In this document: piece after piece, positions 6,587 to 15,504 of the stretch
Layout: the number at the start of each line of letters is the position of its first letter
Numbering within the stretch: the stretch's first letter is position 1
Source of the DNA: Oscillospiraceae bacterium
GTDB lineage: Bacteria; Bacillota; Clostridia; Oscillospirales; Ruminococcaceae
Assembly: GCA_022787085.1 (NCBI GenBank)
Contig: JALFVE010000056.1
Coordinates: 52,702 to 116,701, forward strand
Direction of reading: 5' to 3'
Length of the DNA: 64,000 bases
Position numbers and translations under genes: made by a program
The notes under the pieces: model-generated
What the model was told of the DNA's origin: nothing
Seen by the model: the letters and a program-made list of their open reading frames with translations, nothing else
Database searches by the model: none

Positions 6587-8404
6587 TCACCATATTTTCG
6601 GCTTGTTAAGACCGTATTTTTTAATTGTGCTTTTGTAATCCTTGTAGCAGTAGTTCAGATCAACATATTCTTCAATGCCGTCAAGTTTACCCGTTTCGCT
6701 GTACTGCCACATTCCGTAATGATAGCTGTAATTCTCAAAGAGCTTATCCTCATCGCCCCAGCAAGCGACCCAGATATCATAATCAGCAATGCGTTCATAG
6801 ATCAGATTATCATCAAAGAATTTCGCATAGCTGTATATCATAGCGTAATAGCCTGCATTTTCAAGATCCTCCATAAATGCGGTAACAATATCAGTTACCT
6901 GCTCCTTTGACATATTATCATAGAAGGATTCCTCAATATCCAGTACAACAGGATATTCGGGTGAATAGCGGCTGATGACATTTAGGAAGAAAGCCGCCTC
7001 CTTGTGAGCCTCAGCAGTGTTTCTCGCATACATATAATGATAGAAGCCGTATGGGATACCCTGTTCCTCACAGCCTCGGACATTATCCGCAAGTCTAATG
7101 TCCTCGTCCTCATATCCGTAGGAGGCTCTTATCATAGCAAAGCCCGCCTTGCCTGTTGCCTTGACCGCAGCCCAGTCGATATCGCCGTTCCATTTAGAAA
7201 CGTCTATACCATGGATGGAATTGCCGTAAACTGTAACAAAAACCGTATCGGACTTACCGTTATCGGTGGTAAGAGTAATAACGGCATTGCCCTCTTTAAG
7301 ACCGGTGACTTCTCCCTTTCTGCTGACCTTAGCAACAGTAGGGTCGTCCGATTCAATAGTATATTTATATTTTGCCCCCGCAGGATATACCCTTGCGTCA
7401 AGAGAAACGGTGTCGCCGACACGAACAGAAACCGATTCCTCACCGAATCTGACCATTGAAGGGATAAGCTCGCCGTTTTCATTGTATTCCCTGACGATCT
7501 TCTGCTCATATTCTTTGTCCTTTTCCTCGTCTGTGAGAACGGGAACCACAGTGACATTCAGCTTAGCTTTCTTTCCGCTTTCAGTGGTGCAGACAATGCG
7601 GGTGTTTCCTGTGCCCTTTGCAGTAACGATACCGTTTTTGTCAACGGAAGCAATCGAATTATTTAATGAGCGGAATGTTACCTTATCATAGCTGTCAGAC
7701 GGAGTAAGCTCATAAATGATCGCATATTTTTCCTTTTCAAGAATAGTAACGGAATTATGCTTAAGAGTGATCTTGGTAGATTTTACATCGCCCTTAACGG
7801 AAGTCTCATCGGTTTCCTCGGGCTCCTCAGAACTGCTCTCAGACTCTGTCTTTTCAGCCTCCTTGACCGTCAGATAGATCTTATCCTTAACTCCCGAAGA
7901 AGTCTTAGCGGTAATAACAGCGCTTCCCTTGGCAACAGCAGTTACATTTCCCTCGGAATCCACCGCTGCAATTTTCTTGCTTGTGGTGGTAAAGGTAACA
8001 GTATCATCGGACCTTGAAGGCTTGAGACGGTAGCCGATCTTAAATGTCTCCCCAACGGTTACAGAAGACTTGTAGCTGTAAATAGTGATCTCAGTAGCAG
8101 GTTTTTTGACCTTTTTATCGGATTTATCAGCAGTTTTTTCGGAATCGGACTTTTCCTCGGCAGCAGGCTCAGGCTCTGTTTCGGCAGGCTCTTCATATGT
8201 ATCGTCATCAACAATATCCGATCCGTCCTCATTTTCCGTAAGCTCATCCTCAGCCGTCTCCGTCTGAGCTGCGGAGGATGAGCCGCCCTTGTTAAATTCC
8301 TCATAGGCGAATACAGGGTCATCAAAAGCGCTTACCGCTGCGCCCTGAATACACATTGAAAAAGCTATGCCGAATGAGGCAAGCCTCCTTAAAAATCCTT
8401 TCAT
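6587..8404 (-). CDS. Secreted Ig-like (BIG2) GH25 lysozyme
   Basis: 605 residues. A signal peptide (MKGFLRRLASFGIAFSMCIQ, cleavage near VSAFDD) leads into an acidic Glu/Thr-rich linker (about 30-100). Three bacterial Ig-like group 2 repeats follow (about 102-182, 208-288, 323-392), each with a V.VGxT and GxAxIT type pattern. Last is a glycoside hydrolase family 25 domain (about 395-600) starting IHGIDVSKWNG, with the acidic pair in YPVVLDIEES. It should cleave N-acetylmuramyl bonds in peptidoglycan outside the cell, for remodelling or lysis. It is monocistronic with a consensus promoter and a strong terminator. No anchor is seen, so it is probably released or held by the Ig domains. Confidence 0.93.
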   Translation of the reverse strand: MKGFLRRLASFGIAFSMCIQGAAVSAFDDPVFAYEEFNKGGSSSAAQTETAEDELTENEDGSDIVDDDTYEEPAETEPEPAAEEKSDSEKTADKSDKKVKKPATEITIYSYKSSVTVGETFKIGYRLKPSRSDDTVTFTTTSKKIAAVDSEGNVTAVAKGSAVITAKTSSGVKDKIYLTVKEAEKTESESSSEEPEETDETSVKGDVKSTKITLKHNSVTILEKEKYAIIYELTPSDSYDKVTFRSLNNSIASVDKNGIVTAKGTGNTRIVCTTESGKKAKLNVTVVPVLTDEEKDKEYEQKIVREYNENGELIPSMVRFGEESVSVRVGDTVSLDARVYPAGAKYKYTIESDDPTVAKVSRKGEVTGLKEGNAVITLTTDNGKSDTVFVTVYGNSIHGIDVSKWNGDIDWAAVKATGKAGFAMIRASYGYEDEDIRLADNVRGCEEQGIPYGFYHYMYARNTAEAHKEAAFFLNVISRYSPEYPVVLDIEESFYDNMSKEQVTDIVTAFMEDLENAGYYAMIYSYAKFFDDNLIYERIADYDIWVACWGDEDKLFENYSYHYGMWQYSETGKLDGIEEYVDLNYCYKDYKSTIKKYGLNKPKIW

Positions 8405-8445
8405 TATTGCTGTTCCTTTCTGAAAATATTTATCTTTATTTTTTA

Positions 8446-8474
8446 ATTTTACATTATTTTACCTTATCTGTCAA
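8446..8474 (-). promoter_or_regulatory. Promoter of the GH25 lysozyme gene
   Basis: TTGACA (8474-8469), 17-bp spacer, TAAAAT (8451-8446) on the minus strand. Confidence 0.75.
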
Positions 8475-8557
8475 CAAAAATCAGAAATGTTTCCAAATTG
8501 TCATAATTCAGAGCAGGATACAGCGGTAAAAAACAAAGCAGCGTTACCGAATCGTGA

Positions 8558-8600
8558 TAAAAAAAGTCCTCCGAAAAAGCATCCTTCGGAGGATAAAAAA
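8558..8600 (-). terminator. Terminator of the cobalamin operon
   Basis: The perfect 9-bp inverted repeat TCCTCCGAA / TTCGGAGGA is flanked by A/T runs on both sides, 13 bp past the cbiC stop. It ends the 15.5-kb operon. Confidence 0.85.
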
Positions 8601-8612
8601 ACATGCCGGATC

Positions 8613-9251
8613 CTATCTTGTCAGCATATACATCAGAGCATTGACCACAGCCGCAGCCGCATTGCTGCCGCCCTTTCTGCCGCACGCCGCAATATATTCC
8701 CTACCAGAATCAATAATCAGCTCCTTTGACTGGACCACATTAACAAATCCCACAGGCATAGCGATCACCAGAGCGGGAGACAGCTCCCCCGCATCAATAA
8801 GCTCTCTTGCCCTGATAAGGAAAGTCGGAGCATTTCCCGAAACAAGAATGAGAGGCTTACCTTTAAGCCCTGCTGCCTTTTCCGCAGAAGCACAGGCTCT
8901 TGTTGTGCCGTTATCCTTTGCAGACTTGGCAACGTCGGGATCGGCCATAAAGCAGAAAGCCTCACAGCCAAGCCTTGCGAGGGCAGCCTTGTTAATGCCC
9001 GAAAGAGCCATATTGGTGTCAGTAACGATATAGGCGCCCGCCTTCAGAGCATTCAGAGCGCTTTCCACCGCATTTTGGGAAAATTTCAGATTATCAAGAT
9101 AATCAAAATCCGCCGTAGTGTGAATTACCCTCATAATCACAGGAGCCTGTTCAGGCTCCAGAGAAACTCCCCTTTCACGGATTTCCCCGGAAATGATTTC
9201 AAAGCTTCTCTTTTCAATATCCTCGGGACGAACATATTCAAGCTTCGTCAT
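8613..9251 (-). CDS. cbiC: Cobalt-precorrin-8 methylmutase
   Basis: Moves the methyl group from C11 to C12, turning cobalt-precorrin-8 into cobyrinic acid. 212 residues, normal for CbiC/CobH. The catalytic histidine is in RVIHTTADFDY. The substrate-binding segments DTNMALSGIN and the glycine-rich GRKGGSNAAAAVVNAL near the end are conserved. It is the last gene of the operon; its ATG overlaps the cobO stop (TGATG arrangement), so it is translationally coupled. Confidence 0.95.
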   Translation of the reverse strand: MTKLEYVRPEDIEKRSFEIISGEIRERGVSLEPEQAPVIMRVIHTTADFDYLDNLKFSQNAVESALNALKAGAYIVTDTNMALSGINKAALARLGCEAFCFMADPDVAKSAKDNGTTRACASAEKAAGLKGKPLILVSGNAPTFLIRARELIDAGELSPALVIAMPVGFVNVVQSKELIIDSGREYIAACGRKGGSNAAAAVVNALMYMLTR

Positions 9252-9784
9252 CAGAATTCTATCCCCTTTCTTGCCATAACACCATTTTCAAAAGGATGCT
9301 TACGGGATATTATCTCGCTGACATAATCCGCCGCCTTAATAAATTGCTCCTCAGGCTCTCTTCCCGTAATAATCAGCTCGCAGAAAAACGGACGCTCAAA
9401 AAACACCCTGTCCGCAATATTTTTGTCAAGAAGCCCCTTATTGTATGCGCCGCAGAATTCATCAATAATAAGCATATCAATATTGCCCGAAGCCATTTTT
9501 TCATATGCGGATAAAAGGAGACTGTTGTGAATTTCCGTAAGCTCCCTTTTCTGTTCATCATTCATTTCCCATGTAAATCCAAAGCCTTTATGAGGACGTT
9601 CGACAGTGATGTTCGGAATAAGCTTCAGTGCTTCCAGCTCCGAGGTAGGATTTCCCTTTAAAAACTGAACGAAATGTACTCTTTTGCCCGCACCTGCCGC
9701 CCTGACAGCAAGCCCAAGAGCAGCAGTGGTCTTGCCCTTGCCGTCACCGCAGTAGATATGGATAAATCCCTTTTCGCTGTTCAT
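9251..9784 (-). CDS. cobO: Corrinoid adenosyltransferase (CobO/BtuR type)
   Basis: Transfers the adenosyl group of ATP to cob(I)alamin or a cob(I)yrinic acid diamide precursor, making the upper ligand. 177 residues. The P-loop is GDGKGKTTAALGLAVRAAG, followed by the family motif VHFVQFLKG and the acidic segment IDMLIIDEFC. It matches the CobA/CobO/BtuR family rather than PduO or EutT. The start overlaps the cbiP stop by 4 bp. It acts after a,c-diamide formation by CbiA and before CbiP. Confidence 0.94.
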   Translation of the reverse strand: MNSEKGFIHIYCGDGKGKTTAALGLAVRAAGAGKRVHFVQFLKGNPTSELEALKLIPNITVERPHKGFGFTWEMNDEQKRELTEIHNSLLLSAYEKMASGNIDMLIIDEFCGAYNKGLLDKNIADRVFFERPFFCELIITGREPEEQFIKAADYVSEIISRKHPFENGVMARKGIEF

Positions 9785-11262
9785 ATTCCCTCCCTGAGAA
9801 TTTTATAAATAAGCTTCATGTCAAGATTTGCCCTAACGCTGTCTGCAAGAAGCCTGTACTGACTTTCCTTGTATTCGCTTCGGCTCATAGCCACTCCGCC
9901 GAAGGTCAGCCCCTTTTCTTCAAACAGACGCATTACTATTTCATGAGAGATCTCCTCGCTGTCAAAAAAGCCGTGAACATAGCAGCCGTAAACATTACCG
10001 TTATAGCAGCCGTCTGATTTACCGTTATCAAATCTCAGCAAAGGCTTACCATTGACCTTAGTCTCACCCATATGGATCTCATATCCCGAAAAAGCCCTTC
10101 CCGAAAGGCAGGAAAAAAATCCTCCAACGCTTTCGGTAATTCCTTTTATCTGTGTCCTCACCTTATCCGTTCTGAAAACTGTGGAACAAGGCAGCAGCCC
10201 CATTCCTCTTATCTCACCGCCGCCCTCAGTATTATCGGGATCACAAATGCTTTCTCCGAGCATCTGATAACCTCCGCAAATGCCGAAAACGGGAATACCT
10301 CTTCCCGCCAATCTGATGATCGCCGATTCCATACCGCTTTCCCTGAGCCATTTCATATCTGAAACAGTGCTTTTGGTGCCCGGAATAATAATCATATCCC
10401 CCCGCAAAAGCTCCTCAGGCTTTGAAGCATAGGAAACAGAGACTCCGTCATACTGAGAAAAAACATCAAAATCGGTAAAATTAGATATCCTCGGCAAACG
10501 GATAACAACAATATTTATAAGCTCCCTCCTGTGGTTTTCCAGCTTTGCGGAGAGACTGTCCTCCTCGTCAATATCGCAGCTGATAAACGGGATAACACCC
10601 GCCACAGGAAGACCGCCCTTTTCCTCAAGGATACGGCAGCCATCATCAAATAATGACTTATCCCCTCTGAATCTGTTCACCACAAGCCCCTTGACCATCT
10701 GCCGCTCGTCATCCTCAAGAAGCATAAGGGTGCCTAAAAGCTGAGCAAAAACGCCGCCTCGGTCAATATCACCCACAAGCAGCACGGGAGCCTTTGCAAG
10801 CCTCGCCATACCCATATTAACGATATCATCCGACTTGAGATTCAGCTCCACAGGGCTTCCCGCCCCCTCGATAACAATAACATCGTATTTCTTTTCAAGC
10901 TCGCAGAACGAGTTCATTATCTCGGGAATAAGCTGCCGCTTGTTCCGGAAATATTCGGAAGCGCTCATATTTCCCCTGACACGCCCGTTTACAATAACCT
11001 GAGAGCCGATATCGGAGGTAGGCTTTAAAAGGATAGGATTCATAAGAACAGAGGGCTCGGTGCAGGCAGCCTCCGCCTGCATGGCCTGAGCTCTGCCCAT
11101 CTCAAGACCTTCGGAGGTGATAAAGGAATTGAGAGCCATATTCTGGGATTTAAATGGAGCGCAGGAATATCCGTCCTCAAAGAAGATTCTGCAAAGTGCC
11201 GCGGAGAAAAAGCTTTTCCCAGCGTTCGACATGGTACCCTGGATCATAAGCTTCAGAGCCAT
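9781..11262 (-). CDS. cbiP: Cobyric acid synthase
   Basis: Amidates the b, d, e and g side chains of adenosyl-cobyrinic acid a,c-diamide, using glutamine and ATP. 493 residues. The N-terminal nucleotide-binding region begins MIQGTMSNAGKSFFSAAL. The C-terminal type I glutaminase has its cysteine in VFGICGGYQMLGE and histidine in YGCYVHGFF. It starts at the ATG at 11262 with AAAGGAG 7 nt upstream. The upstream aminotransferase frame runs 86 bp into this gene, an unusually long overlap. Confidence 0.95.
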   Translation of the reverse strand: MALKLMIQGTMSNAGKSFFSAALCRIFFEDGYSCAPFKSQNMALNSFITSEGLEMGRAQAMQAEAACTEPSVLMNPILLKPTSDIGSQVIVNGRVRGNMSASEYFRNKRQLIPEIMNSFCELEKKYDVIVIEGAGSPVELNLKSDDIVNMGMARLAKAPVLLVGDIDRGGVFAQLLGTLMLLEDDERQMVKGLVVNRFRGDKSLFDDGCRILEEKGGLPVAGVIPFISCDIDEEDSLSAKLENHRRELINIVVIRLPRISNFTDFDVFSQYDGVSVSYASKPEELLRGDMIIIPGTKSTVSDMKWLRESGMESAIIRLAGRGIPVFGICGGYQMLGESICDPDNTEGGGEIRGMGLLPCSTVFRTDKVRTQIKGITESVGGFFSCLSGRAFSGYEIHMGETKVNGKPLLRFDNGKSDGCYNGNVYGCYVHGFFDSEEISHEIVMRLFEEKGLTFGGVAMSRSEYKESQYRLLADSVRANLDMKLIYKILREGI

Positions 11263-12295
11263 CGGATAACTCCTTTCTGAGAATAAAGATCAGCTTAACA
11301 TTATCCGCATGGCTTTTCACCGCCATGCGGTAGAAATTCTCTCCAAGCCCTCGGAAATTCCTGCATGATCTGACAGCGATCTCATGCTTCAAAAGAATAT
11401 CCTCAATGGGCTTTTCTGATTTGATAAGCAGAAAATTTGCCTCTGAGGGAAAAATTTTCAGAACGGGAAATTTCCCCATATATTCATAAATATAACGCTT
11501 TTCCCTTGAAATATAAATAACCGACCGTTCAATAAAATCCTCTTCTTCAAGAGCAGCAATACCCGCAGCCTGAGCGGGAATACTGACGCTCCAGCTCTGT
11601 CCCGAAAGGCTGACCTTTTTTCTGAAAGCCTCATCGGAGCATATCATATAACCCAGTCTGAGTCCGGGGAATGAGTACATTTTAGTAAAAGCCTTAATAA
11701 TGACCGCACCCTTTTCGGAAAGCTCCGCAGAGGGATAATTGGCAGCATTTTCGCTGAAATCAATAAAGCTGTGGTCGAGAATAAGTCTTGTTCCGCATTC
11801 ATTGCATTTCCGAGTGATATCCGAAAGAAGCGCAGGCGAAATAAGCTTTCCCGTCGGATTATTGGGATTGCACAGAAAAACCATATCCACGCCATCTATC
11901 ATAGGAATAAAATCCTCTGTAAGATTAAATTCATTTTCCTCCGAAAGATAAAAAAACTTAATTTCGCAGCCCGCAGCCTCCAAAGCTCTTTCGTATTCTG
12001 AAAATGTGGGAGCAGCGATCAGCGCACGTTTGGGGCGAGCCGCAAAAACAGCCCGATAAATCAGATCGGAGGCGCCGTTTCCGCATATGATATTATCCGC
12101 AGGGACCTTTTCCAATTCGGCAATCTTCCCGCAAAGCTCTCTGCATAAAGGGTCGGGATAAGCACTGCATCTCTCAACAGCCATGTGAACAGCCTCAGTC
12201 ACACTCTCGCTCATTCCCAGAGGATTGATATTAGCCGAAAAATCCCATTTCACGCTTCGGGAATAAATATCCCCGCCGTGTTCGTATTTATCCAT
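11177..12295 (-). CDS. cobD: Threonine-phosphate decarboxylase-type PLP aminotransferase
   Basis: Predicted to make (R)-1-amino-2-propanol O-2-phosphate, the linker attached by CbiB. 372 residues, fold type I. Visible motifs are FSANINPLG at the N-terminus, CNPNNPTGK, LDHSFIDF, and the PLP lysine in IKAFTKMYSFPGLRLGY. The last 28 residues (from about SDGSEAYDPGYH) are read from the start of cbiP in another frame and are probably not part of the ancestral protein. They imply loss of an earlier stop. It starts right after the cbiB stop (TAAATG). Confidence 0.92.
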   Translation of the reverse strand: MDKYEHGGDIYSRSVKWDFSANINPLGMSESVTEAVHMAVERCSAYPDPLCRELCGKIAELEKVPADNIICGNGASDLIYRAVFAARPKRALIAAPTFSEYERALEAAGCEIKFFYLSEENEFNLTEDFIPMIDGVDMVFLCNPNNPTGKLISPALLSDITRKCNECGTRLILDHSFIDFSENAANYPSAELSEKGAVIIKAFTKMYSFPGLRLGYMICSDEAFRKKVSLSGQSWSVSIPAQAAGIAALEEEDFIERSVIYISREKRYIYEYMGKFPVLKIFPSEANFLLIKSEKPIEDILLKHEIAVRSCRNFRGLGENFYRMAVKSHADNVKLIFILRKELSDGSEAYDPGYHVERWEKLFLRGTLQNLL

Positions 12296-13255
12296 TTAAA
12301 ATCCTCCCAAAACCGAAGAAACGATCATTCTGATAACGCACGCCGCAATAAGCATGATGCCGCTTGAAAGGTACATAAGTCTGTTGGCTCTGACAATGTC
12401 CTCATTTTCGATATATCTTGAAGCGTCACCGATATAAGGCTTTTCGCAGAGCTTTCCGCCGTAATAAGCGTCTCCGCCGAGAACGATTCCTAAAGCGCCG
12501 GCAGCAGCAGCCTCGGTCTGAGCGGAATTGGGACTTGAATGATTGAGCCTGTCCCGTTTCCAGATCCTGAAAGCGCCATCGCCGTCCAGTCCGAGGAAAA
12601 ATGAGGATACTATCATCAGCAAAGCCGTAAAACGAGACGGGATAAAATTCAGAATATCGTCAAGCTTAGCCGCCGTCCTGCCGAAATTCAGATATTTCTC
12701 ATTTTTGTAGCCGATCATTGAATCCATGGTATTGGCAGCCTTGTAAAAGAAGCCGAGGGAAGCCCCTCCGAGTGCCATGTAGAAAAGAGGAGCGGTAACG
12801 CCGTCGGATGTATTTTCCGCAACAGTTTCCACTGCCGCACGGATCATTCCATCCCTGTCAAGAACATTGGTATCCCTTCCGACTATCATAGAAAGAGAAA
12901 GCCTTGCCGATTCCATATCCTCCTTTTCAATAGCCTTGTAAACCTTCATGCTCTCGTCCCGAAGGCTTCTTGCAGCGATAAGATAATAGCAAAGGATACT
13001 TTCGGCAATAATTCCGATAACAAGATTAAGCTTGTAAAGAAAAAACAGCAGCAGCGCAGGAACAGCAGTTGAAATGATAAGCACCGAAATGCAAAGCAGC
13101 GTCCCCGCCTTTTTTTCATCTGAGATCCTGCTTCTGAAAAAGTCCTCAAGCCTTGAAATAAGCGAACCGATAAGTCTTACAGGGTGAGGCAGAGAATGAG
13201 GGTCCCCTAAAAAAATATCAAGAATAAATCCAAAAAGAATAGGCAGCACAGGCAT
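12296..13255 (-). CDS. cbiB: Adenosylcobinamide-phosphate synthase
   Basis: Joins the aminopropanol phosphate arm to adenosylcobyric acid. A 319-residue integral membrane protein with about four to five hydrophobic segments. The CbiB signature is seen as DIFLGDPHSLPHPVRLIG, AVETVAENTSDGVTAPLFY, and AANTMDSMIGYKNEKY with LDDILNFIPSR. It is placed directly upstream of cobD, whose product it uses, and 2 bp after the phosphatase gene. Confidence 0.95.
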   Translation of the reverse strand: MPVLPILFGFILDIFLGDPHSLPHPVRLIGSLISRLEDFFRSRISDEKKAGTLLCISVLIISTAVPALLLFFLYKLNLVIGIIAESILCYYLIAARSLRDESMKVYKAIEKEDMESARLSLSMIVGRDTNVLDRDGMIRAAVETVAENTSDGVTAPLFYMALGGASLGFFYKAANTMDSMIGYKNEKYLNFGRTAAKLDDILNFIPSRFTALLMIVSSFFLGLDGDGAFRIWKRDRLNHSSPNSAQTEAAAAGALGIVLGGDAYYGGKLCEKPYIGDASRYIENEDIVRANRLMYLSSGIMLIAACVIRMIVSSVLGGF

Positions 13256-13257
13256 AA

Positions 13258-13815
13258 TTACACTTCCTTTATTATTCTTATCTCACCGCATTGATATTCA
13301 GTAAGATAACCGCAGCAGTTATTTTTCATATAATCGTAAAATTTCCTTTCGGGTCTTGCAAACCGTTCCAGAATAGCCATAATAGTCCCCCCGTGAACGA
13401 CCATAGCAGCCTTTTGAGCATTAATATCCGAAACCGCCCTCAAAAAAGCTTCACAGCATCTGTCAGAAAAAGCCTTGCGGGATTCGCCTGCGGGAAAAGG
13501 CAGCTCGCCGCCGCTGTCGATCCATTCCTGATAATCGGGATCGCCGTTCAGCTCTGAATAGCATTTACCTTCAAATTTCCCGAAATCGCACTCTCTCAGA
13601 TCGTCATAGATCCTGACAGGCACATCGGGATAAATCATCTCTGCGGTCTGAATACACCTTTTCATGGGACTTGCAATAACAATATCGGCACTTGGAAACT
13701 TTCTTGATCTTAATTCCTCAATGCCCACCCCGCACAATGGCTCATCAGTCCTTCCGATATAAGCCCTGCGAAGATTTCCCTCAGTTTTACCATGCCTGAT
13801 AAAAGCAATAATCAC
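13258..13815 (-). CDS. cobC: Alpha-ribazole phosphatase (histidine phosphatase family)
   Basis: Removes the 5'-phosphate from the alpha-ribazole moiety during nucleotide-loop assembly. 185 residues. The phosphohistidine is in AFIRHGKTEGN, with the second histidine in MVVHGGTIMA. The acidic LRECDFGKFEGK is characteristic of the CobC branch. General phosphoglycerate mutases share the fold; the operon context decides the assignment. Confidence 0.88.
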   Translation of the reverse strand: MIIAFIRHGKTEGNLRRAYIGRTDEPLCGVGIEELRSRKFPSADIVIASPMKRCIQTAEMIYPDVPVRIYDDLRECDFGKFEGKCYSELNGDPDYQEWIDSGGELPFPAGESRKAFSDRCCEAFLRAVSDINAQKAAMVVHGGTIMAILERFARPERKFYDYMKNNCCGYLTEYQCGEIRIIKEV

Positions 13816-13818
13816 CTG

Positions 13819-14202
13819 TCAATCACCGCTTTCCTTAATAATAGTCGGAATACCGCACACAAGTCTTATGACCCTGCTGCTTTTTTCCGCCAGTAAGCAG
13901 CAGACCCGTCCAACAGCCTCTCTCCAAAGCCTTTCTGACTTTTCCATCGGAACGATACCGCACCCTATTTCCGTGGAAATAATAACAATTTCGGGACATT
14001 CATCAATGAGCCTCTCAGCTTCCCGAACGGGGTCAAGACCTGCTTCCAGCTGCCTTTTAACAAGCAGCTGATAATTATTTATGCAGGAACAATTCCAATT
14101 TCTGTCAAGACCTGCAGAAGCTCCATCGCAGAAATCCGTAATTCCGATCGAGCGTGCATAATCCATCTTTCCCTGATAAGTTCCTCCGATAATTAGAATC
14201 AA
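13819..14202 (-). CDS. Small CobU-like protein, possibly catalytically reduced
   Basis: 127 residues resembling CobU at both ends but about 45 residues shorter. The N-terminus MILIIGGTYQGKMDYA is a P-loop in which the usual Ser/Thr after Lys is Met. The C-terminus IISTEIGCGIVPMEKSERLWREAVGRV is the CobU VxNExGxGIVP region. The RHR guanylylation motif present in the full CobU four genes-worth upstream is missing. It may be an accessory subunit, a kinase-only remnant, or a specialised enzyme. Tightly coupled on both sides (12 and 3 bp), so it is kept in the operon. Confidence 0.8.
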   Translation of the reverse strand: MILIIGGTYQGKMDYARSIGITDFCDGASAGLDRNWNCSCINNYQLLVKRQLEAGLDPVREAERLIDECPEIVIISTEIGCGIVPMEKSERLWREAVGRVCCLLAEKSSRVIRLVCGIPTIIKESGD

Positions 14203-14214
14203 AAAATCACTCCC

Positions 14215-14988
14215 TTACATAAGCGCCGAAACGATCTTGTCAGAAATAACAATGCAGATGAGCATTGTAAGCTCGCATATCTGCAAAAAATATCCCGCAA
14301 GATCTCCCGTAATTCCGCCAAATCGCTTGTAGGCAAAGCTTCTGTAATAATAAAACGACAGAAGCCCTCCCACAGATCCCGCAAGCCCGCTGACAGGCTC
14401 AATACAAACCATAGCGCAAAGGCAGCCGAGCAGAACCGCTGCAAGAACGATAACAGTAATATTTTTATGAGCAGGCAATGAAAAGCTCTGCAGGGTGCCG
14501 TCTTTTTTTGCGCATTTGAGTGTGACTGCCCCAAGCCCGCTCAAAGCCCTTGACTGAATAAAAGTACAGTCAATTAGAAGCATGAGATGATTATCATTTG
14601 CCTCCGAGAAAAAAGCAGCATCAAGCAGAAGATAAGCTCCCAGAGAAATAGCGGCAAAAGCACCGATATGAGAATCGCTCATTATTTCAAGAGCCTTTTC
14701 CTTCGGAGCATAGGAAGCCTTAGCGTCGCAGACATCGCAGAAGCCGTCAAGATGGATACCCCCCGTAACCAGAATGGGGATCACAGTGCAGACCGCTCCG
14801 AAAAGCAAATCACCGATCCCAAGAATATCGGAAACAAAGTCCCACAGTAGCAGCAGAGCACCAATGACCGCCCCCACAAGAGGGAAAAAGCAAAGAGCAA
14901 ATCTTCTGTTTTCCTCTTTCCATTCTATCCTCGGCATGGGTATCCTCGAATACATAGAAAAAGCCGAAATAAGTGAATTTATAAACAT
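14215..14988 (-). CDS. cobS: Adenosylcobinamide-GDP ribazoletransferase (cobalamin synthase)
   Basis: Joins adenosylcobinamide-GDP with alpha-ribazole(-phosphate), the last assembly step. A 257-residue polytopic membrane protein. The family motif GGIHLDGFCDVCDA and the following EIMSDSHIGAFAAI are both present; the acidic residues there bind metal. It starts with FINSLISAFSMYSRIPMP, the usual CobS N-terminus. It lies 3 bp after cobU. Confidence 0.95.
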   Translation of the reverse strand: MFINSLISAFSMYSRIPMPRIEWKEENRRFALCFFPLVGAVIGALLLLWDFVSDILGIGDLLFGAVCTVIPILVTGGIHLDGFCDVCDAKASYAPKEKALEIMSDSHIGAFAAISLGAYLLLDAAFFSEANDNHLMLLIDCTFIQSRALSGLGAVTLKCAKKDGTLQSFSLPAHKNITVIVLAAVLLGCLCAMVCIEPVSGLAGSVGGLLSFYYYRSFAYKRFGGITGDLAGYFLQICELTMLICIVISDKIVSALM

Positions 14989-14991
14989 TAT

Positions 14992-15504
14992 CTATAAGCT
15001 TCCTTTCAGCATAACGGGAATCCCGTAAACAGCCTCGATAACTCTGTCCGCACGCAATGAAAGAGCGCAGCCCAGCCTTCCCATATTCCTGATGTATTCC
15101 ATAGTCTGGGGCGGATAAGAAATGCCGTCCTCTCCAACGGAATTTGTCACAATAATAAGCTCAGAAGCAATTCCCGAGAGCTTCTCGACACCCATCAGGA
15201 TTTTCTGAACAGGCTCCTTCTCCCCCGCCGAAAACATCTCATTAGCCATCAGATTGCAGGCACACTCAAGCAAAACACCGCACCCCTCGGGAATATTAAG
15301 CTCATGGATATCAGTGTATTTCTCAATTGTCTCGAAGCCTTTACCGAACCGCATTTTTCTGTGCCTTTCAATAGCAGCATGAGCCTCCTCGCCAAAAGGC
15401 TCCATTGCAGCGATATAAATTTTCCTTCCGGGAACACCTGACAGAATATCCTCCGCAATTGAGGATTTTCCACACTTGCTCCCTCCTGTAATAACCGTCA
15501 GCAT
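14992..15504 (-). CDS. cobU: Adenosylcobinamide kinase / adenosylcobinamide-phosphate guanylyltransferase
   Basis: Phosphorylates adenosylcobinamide and loads GMP to give adenosylcobinamide-GDP. 170 residues, normal length. The P-loop is ITGGSKCGKSSIAE. The guanylylation motif is IERHRKMRFGKGFETIE, with the histidine that carries GMP. The nucleotide-contact segment is IIVTNSVGEDG followed by MGRLGCAL. In place of the usual ExGxGIVP there is a slightly diverged SVGEDGISY. It abuts the cobT stop. Confidence 0.93.
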   Translation of the reverse strand: MLTVITGGSKCGKSSIAEDILSGVPGRKIYIAAMEPFGEEAHAAIERHRKMRFGKGFETIEKYTDIHELNIPEGCGVLLECACNLMANEMFSAGEKEPVQKILMGVEKLSGIASELIIVTNSVGEDGISYPPQTMEYIRNMGRLGCALSLRADRVIEAVYGIPVMLKGSL

